Shown here: positions 33,470 through 45,096 of the stretch, one piece after another
How the letters are laid out: each line of letters starts with the position of its first letter
How positions within the stretch are numbered: the first letter of the stretch is position 1
From: Paenibacillus sp. JCM 10914
GTDB taxonomy: Bacteria > Bacillota > Bacilli > Paenibacillales > Paenibacillaceae
Assembly: GCF_001315105.1 (NCBI RefSeq)
Contig: NZ_BAZR01000003.1
Location: 124,001 to 188,000, forward strand
Length of the DNA stretch: 64,000 nucleotides
Direction of reading: 5' to 3'
Notes under the pieces: model-generated
Databases searched by the model: none
Told to the model about the DNA's origin: nothing
The model's input: only the letters and a program-made list of their open reading frames with translations
Program-made: the position numbers and the translations under genes

Positions 33470-34201
33470 TCATGATTCAAGGAAGTACATAAGCGCAGCA
33501 GGCAGTTCTTTTTGCCAGAAGCCCCAGATGTGTCGACCGTCTTTTTCATGATATGAAACGGTAGCACCCCGTTGCTCTAACAAGGATTTGGCCGAGCGAT
33601 TGAGCTCTACAAAATTATACACCCCTGTATCGGTGGTAAAGTTGTCTTCCTGTAGACCGACAATCATATAGATGTTCAGCCACGACAAATCGTGTTCCTT
33701 CTGAATGATATCCTGGGACATCTCATAGAAGGCGCCGGACAAGCTGATTACTCGTGTGAATAACTCGGGATAACGGAGGGCAAGGTGGACCGATACGCTT
33801 CCGCCTAACGAATCACCGGCCAACACGCGCTCGGAAGCTTCACGACGAACGGGATATTTTTGCTCGACATAGGGAATAATTTCTTCGGCAAAGCATGAAA
33901 GGTACGCATCAAACCGGTTACCGAAAGGCGCATATTCTTCAGTACGGATTTTGGTGTTGACTTCAACGCCTACAATAATGAACGGCTCAACGCCTTCCTC
34001 CAGAATCAACTGGTTGGCCCAGGTCGCGATTCTCCCGAAATTGAAAAATTCTTCACCGTCCTGGCAATATACGACGGGGTAACTGAGGACTTCGTTGTAT
34101 CCCGGCGGAAGATAGATGCGCAATGTTCGATTCTCCTGCAAAAATTGGCTCTCGATCACTTCTTTAACGATGGTTCGCTTCAATAATCGTTCATTCGTCA
34201 T
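33470..34201 (-). CDS. Alpha/beta-hydrolase esterase (Fes/IroE/D-family type)
   Basis: A 243-residue hydrolase without a signal peptide. The nucleophile elbow is AGDSLGG near residue 129. YCQDGEEFFNFG carries the conserved early Asp-Gly. DGRHIWGFW near the end carries the catalytic His. This layout fits the esterase group that includes enterobactin esterases (Fes, IroE) and antigen-85-like enzymes. No siderophore genes are nearby, so the substrate is open. The ATG is followed by a polar start (TNERLLKRTIVKE). It is convergent with the phosphatase and ends beside a shared terminator. Confidence 0.82.
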   Translation of the reverse strand: MTNERLLKRTIVKEVIESQFLQENRTLRIYLPPGYNEVLSYPVVYCQDGEEFFNFGRIATWANQLILEEGVEPFIIVGVEVNTKIRTEEYAPFGNRFDAYLSCFAEEIIPYVEQKYPVRREASERVLAGDSLGGSVSVHLALRYPELFTRVISLSGAFYEMSQDIIQKEHDLSWLNIYMIVGLQEDNFTTDTGVYNFVELNRSAKSLLEQRGATVSYHEKDGRHIWGFWQKELPAALMYFLES

Positions 34202-34366
34202 GGCACGTCACCTTTTCTGTTCGTTTTTTGAAATAAGAGATGCATTAAGTTACAATGGCCCTAGTCTTCTCTTAACGCCTGCTGTTCTATGATGTTTGTC
34301 ATACTGTTATAGTATTATTCACACTCTGTTATATATACAAACGTCGAAAAATCTGAAATTTTATGA

Positions 34367-35524
<1,158 letters not shown>

Positions 35525-35611
35525 ATAAAGGCTTGAGTAACGATAGATTGCAAGAAGCTTGTCCATTCAAAACGCTTAGTGAACTGTAATTCTTAAGGAG
35601 GAAATGAAGCA

Positions 35612-36589
35612 ATGGCACAAATGAACATGAAAGAAGCGATTCGCGACGCCATGCGCGTTGAGTTAAGCCGTGACCCTAACGTTGTCATCTTCGGTGAAGA
35701 CGTAGGTAATGTCGGCGGTGTCTTCCGTGTAACGGAAGGACTTCAAAAAGAATTTGGGGAAGAGCGCGTATTCGATACACCTCTTGCTGAATCTGCAATT
35801 GGAGGTATGGCTGTTGGCCTTGGTATTCAAGGCTTCCGTCCGATCGCCGAAATTCAATTCGTTGGTTTTATTTTTGAGGCACTGGATCAAATCGTGGTTC
35901 AGGCTGCGCGTATGCGTTATCGTTCCGGCGGACGTTACAATTCGCCTATCGTATTCCGCACGCCATTTGGCGGCGGCGTGAAGGCAGCTGAGCTCCACAC
36001 CGATGCGCTTGAAGGTTTCATTACGCAAACCCCGGGTATTAAAGTTGTAGTTCCTTCCAATCCTTATGATGCAAAAGGTCTTATGATCGCGTCTATCCGC
36101 GATAATGATCCTGTATTCTTCATGGAGCACTTGAACCTGTATCATGCATTCCGTGCAGAAGTGCCAGAAGGCGAGTATACGGTTGAACTTGGTAAAGCAA
36201 ATGTCGTGCGTGAGGGTACAGATGTCACCATTATCGCTTACGGTATGATGGTTCATACGGCTACGAAAGCTGCTGACGAGCTGGAGAAGAACGGCATCAA
36301 AGCTGAAATCATCGATTTGCGGACGATTGCCCCGATTGATATCGATACGGTACTGGCTTCTGTTAAGAAGACAAACCGTGCGATCGTCGTTCAAGAAGCA
36401 CAGAAGTCCGCAGGCGTTGCAGCGGAGGTAATTGCACAAATTAACGAAAAAGCGATTCTGCATCTGGAAGCACCAGTGCTGCGCGTTACACCTCCAGATA
36501 CGGTGTATCCATTCGCTCAAATCGAGGATACTTGGTTGCCTACTCCGGCCCGTATCGTTGAGGCCGTTAATAAAGTTATGAATTTCTAA
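35612..36589 (+). CDS. pdhB: Pyruvate dehydrogenase E1 component, beta subunit
   Basis: It forms the E1 heterotetramer with PdhA. 325 residues. Transketolase-type pyrimidine-binding domain first ([51 protein letters not shown]), then the transketolase C-terminal domain from about residue 200 ([34 protein letters not shown]). The Glu in GEDVG activates the cofactor. AAGGAGG lies 8 bases before ATG 35612. Confidence 0.96.
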   Translation: MAQMNMKEAIRDAMRVELSRDPNVVIFGEDVGNVGGVFRVTEGLQKEFGEERVFDTPLAESAIGGMAVGLGIQGFRPIAEIQFVGFIFEALDQIVVQAARMRYRSGGRYNSPIVFRTPFGGGVKAAELHTDALEGFITQTPGIKVVVPSNPYDAKGLMIASIRDNDPVFFMEHLNLYHAFRAEVPEGEYTVELGKANVVREGTDVTIIAYGMMVHTATKAADELEKNGIKAEIIDLRTIAPIDIDTVLASVKKTNRAIVVQEAQKSAGVAAEVIAQINEKAILHLEAPVLRVTPPDTVYPFAQIEDTWLPTPARIVEAVNKVMNF

Positions 36590-36618
36590 TCGCAGCAATA
36601 TCTAGGGAGGTTATACAG

Positions 36619-37941
36619 TTGGCAAAATTCGAATATCGTTTTCCAGAGCTGGGTGAAGGTCTGCATGAAGGCGAAATTATCAAAATGCACATCAAACCAG
36701 GCGACAAAGTAACAGATGACGACATCATCATGGAAGTACAGAACGACAAAGCGGTCGTAGAAGTTCCTTGTCCCGTTAATGGTACAGTTCAAGAAGTTTT
36801 TGCCAAGGACGGCCAAGTTTGCCGCGTAGGCGAAGTGGTAGCGATCATTGATGCCGAAGGCGACATTCCTGAGCAAGAAGAAAGTCATGCCGACGAGCAA
36901 GCGGCTCAAGAAGCGGATACTGCAAAAGGAAGTGCGGATACAACCTCATCTCCTGCACAAGACGCTCCGGCTGATGCCAAGGAAGGCGGCAAAGGTGAAT
37001 CTTCAGCACCGGCAGCTCCGAACCGTGAAGTGCTGGCTACTCCAAGCGTTCGCAAATTCGCGCGAGAGCAAGGCGTTGATATTGGCCAAGTTCAAGGCTC
37101 CGGCAACAATGGCAAAGTAACGCGTGAAGACGTAGAAGCGTTTAAGAACGGCGGCGGTCAAGCGGCGGCTCCTGCTCAAGCAGAAGCAACCGAAGCTAAA
37201 GCGGCTCCAGTAACATCTGCGTCTGCGGTGGACCCTCGCGCAGAAGAAGAGCGCGTACCATTCAAGGGAATCCGTAAGGCGATTGCCAATGCGATGGTTA
37301 AATCGGCTTATACTGCACCACATGTTACCTTGATGGATGAGGTTGACGTGACAGAATTGGTGGCGTTCCGCACACGCATGAAGCCGATTGCTGAGAAGAA
37401 GGGAACGAAAGTTACCTACTTGCCATTTATCGTGAAGGCGCTCGTTGCGGCAAGCCGTAAGTTCCCAGAACTTAATGCGATGATCGACGAAGAAGCGAAC
37501 GAGATCGTGTACAAGAAATACTACAATATCGGTATCGCCACGGATACAGACAACGGTCTGATCGTGCCTGTGATCAAGGATGCTGATCGTAAGAGCATCT
37601 GGATGATTGCTGACAGCATTCGTGATCTGGCGACTCGTGGACGTGAAGGAAAGCTTGCTCCTAACGAGATGAAGGGCAGCACGATCTCCATCACGAACAT
37701 CGGTTCCGCAGGCGGTATGTTCTTTACTCCGATCATTAACTTCCCTGAAGTTGCGATTCTGGGTACCGGACGTATTAGTGAGAAAGCGGTTGTTAAGAAC
37801 GGTGAAGTTGTAGCAGCACCTGTTATGGCATTGTCCTTGAGCTTCGACCACCGCATCATCGACGGTGCCACGGCTCAGAATTTTGTGAATTATATTAAAG
37901 AGCTGCTCTCGAACCCTGAGTTGCTCGTGATGGAGGTATAA
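36619..37941 (+). CDS. pdhC: Dihydrolipoamide acetyltransferase (E2 of pyruvate dehydrogenase)
   Basis: The E2 core that passes the acetyl group to CoA. 440 residues. One lipoyl domain covers residues 1-80 with lipoylated Lys in [13 protein letters not shown]. An Ala/Pro-rich linker follows (about 90-135). The peripheral subunit-binding domain starts near 137 ([20 protein letters not shown]). A second linker leads to the catalytic domain from about 210 with [11 protein letters not shown] carrying the active His. Only one lipoyl domain is present, as in other Bacillales. The start is TTG 36619 preceded by AGGGAGG. Confidence 0.96.
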   Translation: MAKFEYRFPELGEGLHEGEIIKMHIKPGDKVTDDDIIMEVQNDKAVVEVPCPVNGTVQEVFAKDGQVCRVGEVVAIIDAEGDIPEQEESHADEQAAQEADTAKGSADTTSSPAQDAPADAKEGGKGESSAPAAPNREVLATPSVRKFAREQGVDIGQVQGSGNNGKVTREDVEAFKNGGGQAAAPAQAEATEAKAAPVTSASAVDPRAEEERVPFKGIRKAIANAMVKSAYTAPHVTLMDEVDVTELVAFRTRMKPIAEKKGTKVTYLPFIVKALVAASRKFPELNAMIDEEANEIVYKKYYNIGIATDTDNGLIVPVIKDADRKSIWMIADSIRDLATRGREGKLAPNEMKGSTISITNIGSAGGMFFTPIINFPEVAILGTGRISEKAVVKNGEVVAAPVMALSLSFDHRIIDGATAQNFVNYIKELLSNPELLVMEV

Positions 37942-37945
37942 TCGA

Positions 37946-39361
37946 ATGGTAGTAGGAGATGCTTCTTTAGATATTGACACTCTAGTCATTGGTGCAGGTC
38001 CTGGTGGATATGTGGCGGCGATTCGTGCCGCCCAGCTGGGCCAGAAAGTACTGATCGTTGATAAATCGGAACTCGGTGGCGTGTGTCTGAACCGTGGATG
38101 TATTCCATCCAAGGCGCTGATCGCGGCTGCTCATCAGTTCGAAGCTGCGAAGCACGCTGACGCTTTCGGTATCTCCGTGGAGAACGTGAAGGTTGACTTC
38201 ACGAAGACTCAGGAATTCAAGAACGGCGTTGTGAAAAAAATGACCGGCGGGGTATCCGGTTTGTTGAAAGGTAATAAAGTCGAAGTTTTCAATGGTGAGT
38301 GCATGTTCATCAACGAGAACGAAGCTCGCGTTTTCAACGATCATGAATCACCGCGTTACCGCTTCAAGAACTGCATTATCGCAACGGGGTCGCGCCCAAT
38401 TGAATTGAAGCCTTTCCCATTCGGAGGACGTATCTTGTCTTCAACAGAAGCACTCAACCTGCCAGAAGTACCGAAGAGCATGATTGTCATCGGCGGTGGC
38501 TACATTGGTGCTGAGCTTGGACAAATGTATTCCAAATTCGGTTCCAAGGTGACGATTATCGAAGGTCTGGACAGCGTTCTTGCTGGCTTCGACAAGGATA
38601 TGACAAGTCTCGTTACGAAGAACATGAAGAAAACCGGTATCGACATCATTACAGGTGCTAAAGCTGAAAGTGCTGAGCAGAACGATAAAGAAGTTACGGT
38701 GAAATACTCCGTTAATGGCGAGACCAAAGAAGTAACAGCAGACTACCTGCTCGTTACCGTTGGCCGTCGTCCGAATACCGATGGCGAACTCGGTCTGGAT
38801 CTGATCGGTCTGGACATGGATGAGCGCGGATTTGTGAAGGTCGATCATCAAGGCCGTACCAGCATCCCACATATCTTCGCGATTGGAGATATCGTGTCCG
38901 GTCTGGCGTTGGCTCACAAAGCTTCCTACGAAGGTAAAGTGGCTGCTGAAGCGATTTCCGGCATGCCTTCCGTAGTGGATTACAAGTGCATTCCAGCGGT
39001 TGTATTCACCGATCCTGAGTGCTCCAGCGTTGGTTATACCGAAGCGCAAGCGAAGGAAAAAGGCCACAAAGTAAAAGCGGGCAAATTCCCTTATGCAGGT
39101 AACGGGCGTTCCGTATCCTTGAATCATCCTGAAGGCTTCGTGAAGATCGTGGCTGAAGAAGGAACAGGTTTGATCCTTGGAGCGCAAATCGTTGGTTTGG
39201 AAGCTTCCAACTTGATTGCAGAGCTTGGTCTTGCAATCGAGATGGGTGCTACGCTTGAAGATGTGGCATTGACCATTCACGCACATCCAACACTGGGTGA
39301 AATCGTAATGGAAGCTGCAGAACTCGTTATGGGTCATCCAATTCATATCATTGCCCGTTAA
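37946..39361 (+). CDS. pdhD: Dihydrolipoamide dehydrogenase (E3)
   Basis: It reoxidises lipoamide with FAD and NAD. 471 residues. FAD site [19 protein letters not shown], redox pair [16 protein letters not shown] site [13 protein letters not shown], second FAD motif FAIGDIVSG, and the dimer-interface AHPTLGEI with the base His-Glu. ATG 37946 follows the pdhC stop by 4 bases. The enzyme may also serve other 2-oxoacid complexes. A terminator follows 36 bases after the stop. Confidence 0.97.
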   Translation: MVVGDASLDIDTLVIGAGPGGYVAAIRAAQLGQKVLIVDKSELGGVCLNRGCIPSKALIAAAHQFEAAKHADAFGISVENVKVDFTKTQEFKNGVVKKMTGGVSGLLKGNKVEVFNGECMFINENEARVFNDHESPRYRFKNCIIATGSRPIELKPFPFGGRILSSTEALNLPEVPKSMIVIGGGYIGAELGQMYSKFGSKVTIIEGLDSVLAGFDKDMTSLVTKNMKKTGIDIITGAKAESAEQNDKEVTVKYSVNGETKEVTADYLLVTVGRRPNTDGELGLDLIGLDMDERGFVKVDHQGRTSIPHIFAIGDIVSGLALAHKASYEGKVAAEAISGMPSVVDYKCIPAVVFTDPECSSVGYTEAQAKEKGHKVKAGKFPYAGNGRSVSLNHPEGFVKIVAEEGTGLILGAQIVGLEASNLIAELGLAIEMGATLEDVALTIHAHPTLGEIVMEAAELVMGHPIHIIAR

Positions 39362-39397
39362 TATTCGTTCTCGGGGATGACTATATAGAATATTAAG

Positions 39398-39444
39398 CAG
39401 GAGGCAGAAACGCGAACAGGCGGTATCTGTCTCCTGTTTTTTTT
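39398..39444 (+). terminator. Terminator of the pdh operon
   Basis: CAGGAGGCAGAAAC pairs with GTATCTGTCTCCTG with two mismatches, followed by nine T. Confidence 0.85.
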
Positions 39445-39522
39445 GGTGTTAATTTGCAACTGCCCAAGAGGTAGTGAACATGATAGACTGGATATATGAG
39501 ATTTATAGATGGGGTGACATGA

Positions 39523-40317
39523 ATGAAACAATACTTGGAATTGCTACAAGATATCCTGGAGCACGGGGAGCAGAAGGAAGATCGCACCGGAACGGGAACC
39601 TTATCGGTATTCGGTCGTCAATTGCGATTTGATTTATCGCAGGGCTTTCCCCTGATGACCACCAAGCGAATTCATCTGAAATCGGTCGTTCATGAACTGT
39701 TATGGTTCTTGAGCGGTGAGACGAATATACGATATCTCAAGGAGAACGGAGTACGGATCTGGGATGAGTGGGCGGATGAGAATGGAGATCTCGGCCCTGT
39801 CTATGGTTCCCAGTGGCGTGCGTGGGAGAAGCCGGATGGAGGTCACATTGACCAAATCACGGACGTAATTGAATCGATCAAGAACAACCCCGATTCGAGA
39901 CGACATATCGTAAGCGCCTGGAACGTAGCAGAGATTGAACAGATGAAGCTGCCACCGTGCCACTTCGTCTTCCAGTTCTATGTCGCTGGCGGCAAATTAT
40001 CGTGCATGTTAACGATGCGTTCGGTTGACAGCTTCCTCGGGTTGCCGTTTAATATTGCCAGCTATGCACTGCTAACGCATATGGTTGCGCAGCAATGCGG
40101 TTTGGAGCCGGGCGAGTTTATATGGTCAGGCGGCGATGTGCATATATACGCCAATCATATGGAGCAGGTGAAGACGCAGTTGGAACGAGAACCGTACGGA
40201 CTGCCTCAATTGGTTATCAAGCGGAAGCCTGATAGTATCTTCGATTATAATTTCGAGGACTTTGAGTTTGAAGGATATCAATACCATCCGACGATAAAAG
40301 CAACGGTGGCCGTGTAG
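39523..40317 (+). CDS. thyA: Thymidylate synthase
   Basis: It methylates dUMP to dTMP with methylenetetrahydrofolate, giving dihydrofolate. 264 residues, the same as the E. coli enzyme. Catalytic Cys146 lies in [11 protein letters not shown]. Other markers are [49 protein letters not shown] and [12 protein letters not shown] 39523 follows GGGGTGACATGA. The dihydrofolate reductase gene follows at 48 bases and regenerates its folate product, an old and common pairing. Confidence 0.97.
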   Translation: MKQYLELLQDILEHGEQKEDRTGTGTLSVFGRQLRFDLSQGFPLMTTKRIHLKSVVHELLWFLSGETNIRYLKENGVRIWDEWADENGDLGPVYGSQWRAWEKPDGGHIDQITDVIESIKNNPDSRRHIVSAWNVAEIEQMKLPPCHFVFQFYVAGGKLSCMLTMRSVDSFLGLPFNIASYALLTHMVAQQCGLEPGEFIWSGGDVHIYANHMEQVKTQLEREPYGLPQLVIKRKPDSIFDYNFEDFEFEGYQYHPTIKATVAV

Positions 40318-40365
40318 AAGAACAGGGTGCGAGAAGTACAACAATAGGGGAGTTGAGCCAGCTTT

Positions 40366-40863
40366 ATGATATCGATGATCTGGGCGATGGGCAACGAGCA
40401 AGTGATCGGCCTTAACGGTACGATGCCTTGGCGTCTACCGCGTGATATGGCATTTTTCAAAGAAATGACACTGAATAAACCGATTGTCATGGGGCGTAAA
40501 ACTTGGGAATCGTTTGGCAGTAAACCGCTCCCGAACCGCACGAACATCGTCCTTACAAGGGATCCTGATTTTCGATTAATGGAGGACCAAGGCGTCGTCA
40601 TTCATGATATTGAAGATGCATTACCATACGCAGAGGCAGACGAGTTAATGGTCATTGGAGGCTCGCAGATATACGAGCTTATGCTGTCAAGGGCGGATCG
40701 ATTGTATTGTACATTTATTGATCATGACTTTGAAGGTGATACCTACTTTCCTGAGGTAGACTGGGATAAGTGGAAGATCATAGAAGAAGTGCCGGGGATT
40801 ACGGACGAGAAGAATCCCTATTCGTATCGCTTCGTGACCTATGAACGCAAGGGATCCGTTTAA
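40366..40863 (+). CDS. dfrA: Dihydrofolate reductase
   Basis: It reduces dihydrofolate with NADPH. 165 residues. Markers: IWAMGNEQVIGLNGTMPWRL with the M20-type loop, the acidic residue in LPRDMAFFK, VMGRKTWESFG for NADPH binding, IVLTRD, and VIGGSQIYEL. ATG 40366 is preceded by GGGGAG. It is the second gene of the thyA operon. Nothing unusual in the active site to suggest trimethoprim resistance could be judged by eye. Confidence 0.95.
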   Translation: MISMIWAMGNEQVIGLNGTMPWRLPRDMAFFKEMTLNKPIVMGRKTWESFGSKPLPNRTNIVLTRDPDFRLMEDQGVVIHDIEDALPYAEADELMVIGGSQIYELMLSRADRLYCTFIDHDFEGDTYFPEVDWDKWKIIEEVPGITDEKNPYSYRFVTYERKGSV

Positions 40864-41197
40864 TAGTACAAATAAAAATTCGATTCAGATCCTCAGCTAT
40901 CTAGGCGTTGTACACGCTTTCATATCGTGATAATACAAATGATCATGCATATAGTCCATTTAACAGGCGAAAAGCGAAATGCTACTATATTTCTAATGTT
41001 TATACAAATAGGTGCTTAAATAGTCACAGAATGTAGGGATTTGCACACTGATAAAAGTTTTTTTGTCATAAATAGAAAAAATAAATCAGGTTGAATGCTG
41101 TTTCTGTTGTCTATTAACATTAGATTGTGGATGATTTATGGTATGATAATGGATACATGGTAATCAGCTTGGATAGAACGGATGGGGGTAAAGCAGT
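40864..41197. other. Intergenic region upstream of gltD without a gene
   Basis: A 334-base AT-rich gap. I see no open frame with a ribosome site and no known riboswitch. The heptamer TACAAAT occurs three times in direct orientation at 40867, 40934 and 41003, at 67- and 69-base steps. A TATGATAAT box at about 41143-41151 may be the gltD -10, but its -35 is poor. Confidence 0.4.
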
Positions 41198-42685
41198 ATG
41201 TCTACACCAACAGGATTTATGGAATATGAGCGTCAGCTTCCGGCAGATCGGAGTCCGGAAGAGCGTCTGAAGGACTGGGAAGAGTTTCATAAACATTTAG
41301 AAGAAGAAGAGCTCCAGACCCAGGGGGCCCGTTGCATGGACTGCGGTACGCCATACTGTCATACAGGAATTGATATGGTCGGAGGAACATCGGGCTGTCC
41401 GATTCACAACCTGATCCCTGAATGGAACAACCTGGTCTATCGCGGCTTGTGGAGAGAAGCGCTTGAACGGCTTCACAAAACCAACAACTTCCCTGAATTT
41501 ACAGGACGTGTGTGTCCTGCCCCTTGTGAGGGTTCTTGTACCGTTGGTCTGATTGGTCAACCGGTCACGATTAAATCGATTGAACAAGCTATTATCGATA
41601 AGGGCTTCGAAGAAGGTTGGGTTGTACCGGAACCACCTGAGAAGCGGACAGGGCGTCGTGTAGCCGTTGTTGGTTCTGGACCTGCTGGTCTTGCGGCTGC
41701 AGCCCAATTGAATAAGGCCGGTCACTCCGTAACCGTCTACGAACGTGCCGACCGTATTGGTGGATTGTTGACTTACGGTATTCCTTCGATGAAGCTTGAT
41801 AAAGGTGTTGTGCAGCGTCGTGTAGATCTGCTGGCGGCAGAAGGGGTCGAATTTGTCGTGAGCACGGAGATTGGCAAAGACATCCCTGCTGAACAATTGA
41901 AGTCAGATTATGATGCTGTCGTACTCTGTGGCGGTGCAACGAAACCGCGTGAGTTCAACATAGAGGGTAGCGATCTCAAAGGCATTCATTATGCGATGGA
42001 TTATCTTAACGGCACGATTAAGAGCTTGCTGGATTCCAATCTCGAGGATGGCAATTATCTCTCGGCAGAAGGCAAGGATGTCATCGTAATCGGCGGCGGC
42101 GATACCGGTTCTGACTGCGTGGCTACAGCTTTACGTCATGGTTGCAGCAGTATTACGCAATTCGGTACGCATAAGCAAGCTCCGCTGCAGCGTGATCCGA
42201 TTGCCAACCCATGGCCGCAGTTCCCGAATGTGTATACGCTTGATTATGCACATGAGGAAGCGAAGGCGCTGTTTGGGAATGATCCGCGGGAATTCTCCAT
42301 TATGACAACGAAGTTTGTCGGTGACGATGAGGGCAACCTGAAAGAACTTCACACTGTACAAATCGAACGGATCGTAGATGAAACCGGGCGTAAAGTATAT
42401 CAGCCGATTCCCGGCACGGAGAAGGCTTTCCCAGCGCAGATGGCTTTTATCGCGATCGGCTTTGACGGACCTGAGCAGACCTTGGCACAACAGCTTGGTC
42501 TTGAGACGGATCGTCGTTCCAATATTAAAGCACCATATGGCAAATATACAACCAACGTGGATAAAGTATTCGCAGCGGGAGATATGCGTCGCGGCCAAAG
42601 TTTGGTCGTGTGGGCAATCAATGAAGGTCGTGAGGTAGCACGTGAGGTTGACAAATATTTGATGGGTGCTACGGTTCTGGTGTAA
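41198..42685 (+). CDS. gltD: Glutamate synthase small (beta) subunit, NADPH-dependent
   Basis: It feeds electrons from NADPH to the large subunit to make glutamate from glutamine and 2-oxoglutarate. 495 residues. The N-terminal iron-sulfur region has CMDCGTPYCH, GCPIHNLIPEWN and the CPAPCEGSC cluster. FAD site VVGSGPAGLAAAAQL, NADPH site VIGGGDTGSDCVATA, and the C-terminal FAD motif AAGDMRRGQSLVVWAI. No large-subunit gene adjoins it in the window, so the partner lies elsewhere or the protein works with another acceptor. ATG 41198 follows GGATGGGGG. It ends with a terminator. Confidence 0.93.
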   Translation: MSTPTGFMEYERQLPADRSPEERLKDWEEFHKHLEEEELQTQGARCMDCGTPYCHTGIDMVGGTSGCPIHNLIPEWNNLVYRGLWREALERLHKTNNFPEFTGRVCPAPCEGSCTVGLIGQPVTIKSIEQAIIDKGFEEGWVVPEPPEKRTGRRVAVVGSGPAGLAAAAQLNKAGHSVTVYERADRIGGLLTYGIPSMKLDKGVVQRRVDLLAAEGVEFVVSTEIGKDIPAEQLKSDYDAVVLCGGATKPREFNIEGSDLKGIHYAMDYLNGTIKSLLDSNLEDGNYLSAEGKDVIVIGGGDTGSDCVATALRHGCSSITQFGTHKQAPLQRDPIANPWPQFPNVYTLDYAHEEAKALFGNDPREFSIMTTKFVGDDEGNLKELHTVQIERIVDETGRKVYQPIPGTEKAFPAQMAFIAIGFDGPEQTLAQQLGLETDRRSNIKAPYGKYTTNVDKVFAAGDMRRGQSLVVWAINEGREVAREVDKYLMGATVLV

Positions 42686-42718
42686 TTTGGACAGTGAATA
42701 TGATATAATGTTACAGAT

Positions 42719-42750
42719 GAAGGACTTCGCGGTGCGCGAAGTCTTTTTTT
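42719..42750 (+). terminator. Terminator of gltD
   Basis: AGGACTTCGC and GCGAAGTCTT pair around GGTGC, followed by eight T. Confidence 0.9.
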
Positions 42751-42778
42751 TGAAGTTAGACTGGGGAGGGCTTGTGAA

Positions 42779-45031
42779 TTGAAGACGTTGGTCATTGCCG
42801 AAAAGCCGGATATGGGTCGGAATATCGCCGCGGTGATCGAGCCTAAAGCGAAGAATAACCGTACCTATATCGAAGGTGAACAATATATCATCACATGGGC
42901 AATCGGACATCTGGTCGGACTTGCTGAGCCAGATGCTTATGATCCAAAATACAAGCGCTGGAATTTAAGAGATCTGCCGATTATTCCGGAGTCGTTCAAA
43001 ATCATTCCTAATCCTAAGACCAAGGATCAGTTGAAAACCATCGGTGAAGTAGCAAAGCGTTGCAATCAGATCGTAAACGCTTGCGATGCCGGGAGAGAAG
43101 GACAGTATATCTTCGCTCTCATACAGCAACAGTTAAAGTTAAGACAGCCTGTGAAGCGGTTATGGATCTCCGATCTGACAGCCGCGAGTATTAGCAGAGG
43201 TTTTGCGGAATTAAAGGATGGGGCCGATTTTGAATATTTAACCCATGCCGCAAGAGCACGGAGCGAAGCGGATTGGCTGATTGGCATGAATGCGTCGCGG
43301 GCTTTTACGACCCGTCACCAGACGCTGCTATCGGTTGGACGCGTGCAGACGCCGGTGCTGGCGCTGATCTATGATCGTCAGAAGGAAATCGAGGCGTTTG
43401 AATCCCAGACGTTCTACGACGTGAAAGCTGTTTTTAAGCAAGAGCAGTTGGAATACGGAGGTACATGGCAGGGTGAACGTCTGACCTCTCAGGAGAAAGC
43501 CGAAGCTATTGCGGCTAAGGTTATGGACAAACCAGGAACAATTAGCAAGTATGAAGTGAAAGAAACGAAAGAGTATCCGTTTAAACTCTATGATCTAACG
43601 CTGTTGCAACGTGAGGCCAATGCGAAGTATGGTTATTCAGCTAAGAAAACATTGGACCTGGCTCAGACTTTATACGAACGTCATAAAGTGATATCTTATC
43701 CGCGTACCAACTCGAACTATGTGAATGAAGAGAATATCGACGGGATGCACAAGGCGCTGCATATGCTGAAATCGACTTCGTACAAATCCATGGCAGAAGG
43801 AGCAGACCCGGGTCGCGTGCACAAAAACAACAAAGCCGTGTGTAATCCCGGGCGGGTAGAAGATCATCACGCCATTTTGCCGACGCTTAAGCGTCCGGGG
43901 ACGTTAAGCAAAGAAGAGGGACATATTTACGATTTGGTCATCACGCGCTTCCTCTCTCACTTTTATCCTCCGGCTGTTTATAAGCAGCACACCGTGCTAA
44001 CAGAAGTTGAAGGGGAGACATTCAAGACGGGTATCAAGGAATTGCTTTCACTCGGTTGGAAGGTGCTGATTGCGCAAGATAAAGAGAAGAAGTCCAAATC
44101 GGTCACCAAGAAAGGCAAGGATGACGAAGAGGAAGAAGATCAAGAGTGGAGTGGCCGCTCATTTGATATCGTCGCCGATCAACCCGTGCACTGCGTGAAA
44201 TCCGAGGCTAAGGAAAAGGCGACGCAGCCGCCCAAGAGTTACACCGAAGGCACGCTGTTGAAAGCGATGGAAAGCGCAGGCAAGTCGATCGAAGATGAAG
44301 CGCTGCGCGATGCGATGAAAGACAGCGGTTTGGGTACGCCGGCCACACGTGCCTCGACGATAGAGCGTCTGAAAAAGGTTGGCTATATTACGATGCAGGG
44401 CAAGAAGATTACCGTCACCCAGAAGGGAAGGTCAGCCATCGAATTGATACGGCTGGCTGGCATTGAACTGCTCGCTTCTCCGGAGATGACCGGTCAATGG
44501 GAACGCAGGTTGCATCAAATCTCCAAAGGCGAAGCTTCTGTCGACGTGTTCATGCAGAATGTACAGAAGTTCACTATATCGATTATTAACAAGGTGTCCT
44601 CACAGCCGCAGGCACCCTCCTCATTGTTCGGTGGGGATGAAGAGAAGTCAAGAGCAAAGGGGGCAGGGAGGAAGTCCGCTGCACCTACTGCCAAACGTAC
44701 TCCTCCGTCCCGTTCATCTGAGGCGCCTGCTGTCCGCACATCTTTGGGCCGTTGTCCAAGACCAGGCTGTGACGGTCATATCATCGAGGGCAACAAGGGC
44801 TATGGATGCGCGAATTTTAAGACAGGATGCAAATTCGTCATTTGGAAGGAGTTCGCTGGCAAGAAAGTATCGCAAGCGATGTTGAAATCACTCCTGTCCC
44901 AAGGCAAAACACAAGTGCTTTCGTTTAAGAACAATGATGGGAGCACCTTCAAGGGCAGGATCATACTAAGTCCTGAGGGTAATGGCAAGCTAAGGGTTGA
45001 ACCTGAAACTTCAGGTACCGCAGCCACCTAG
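42779..45031 (+). CDS. topB: DNA topoisomerase III
   Basis: A type IA topoisomerase that relaxes and decatenates DNA through a transient strand break. 750 residues. The Toprim domain opens KTLVIAEKPDMGRNIA and contains NACDAGREGQYIF with the acidic metal-binding residues. The active-site Tyr is in VISYPRTNSNYV near residue 308. A basic/acidic insert lies at about 440-460 (KKGKDDEEEEDQEW). A Ser/Ala-rich linker at about 620-655 leads to a Cys-rich segment (CPRPGCDG ... CANFKTGCKF), so a C-terminal zinc-type module is present. The start is TTG 42779 with GGGGAGGG upstream. Confidence 0.95.
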   Translation: MKTLVIAEKPDMGRNIAAVIEPKAKNNRTYIEGEQYIITWAIGHLVGLAEPDAYDPKYKRWNLRDLPIIPESFKIIPNPKTKDQLKTIGEVAKRCNQIVNACDAGREGQYIFALIQQQLKLRQPVKRLWISDLTAASISRGFAELKDGADFEYLTHAARARSEADWLIGMNASRAFTTRHQTLLSVGRVQTPVLALIYDRQKEIEAFESQTFYDVKAVFKQEQLEYGGTWQGERLTSQEKAEAIAAKVMDKPGTISKYEVKETKEYPFKLYDLTLLQREANAKYGYSAKKTLDLAQTLYERHKVISYPRTNSNYVNEENIDGMHKALHMLKSTSYKSMAEGADPGRVHKNNKAVCNPGRVEDHHAILPTLKRPGTLSKEEGHIYDLVITRFLSHFYPPAVYKQHTVLTEVEGETFKTGIKELLSLGWKVLIAQDKEKKSKSVTKKGKDDEEEEDQEWSGRSFDIVADQPVHCVKSEAKEKATQPPKSYTEGTLLKAMESAGKSIEDEALRDAMKDSGLGTPATRASTIERLKKVGYITMQGKKITVTQKGRSAIELIRLAGIELLASPEMTGQWERRLHQISKGEASVDVFMQNVQKFTISIINKVSSQPQAPSSLFGGDEEKSRAKGAGRKSAAPTAKRTPPSRSSEAPAVRTSLGRCPRPGCDGHIIEGNKGYGCANFKTGCKFVIWKEFAGKKVSQAMLKSLLSQGKTQVLSFKNNDGSTFKGRIILSPEGNGKLRVEPETSGTAAT

Positions 45032-45054
45032 TCTTTATATGTACTCGATATAGA

Positions 45055-45092
45055 ACGAGCCCACCCTTTAATCATAGGGTGGGCTCGTTCTA
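45055..45092. terminator. Bidirectional terminator between topB and the HAD gene
   Basis: GAACGAGCCCACCCT pairs perfectly with AGGGTGGGCTCGTTC around an eight-base loop, between two convergent genes. Confidence 0.92.
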
Positions 45093-45096
45093 TGAA

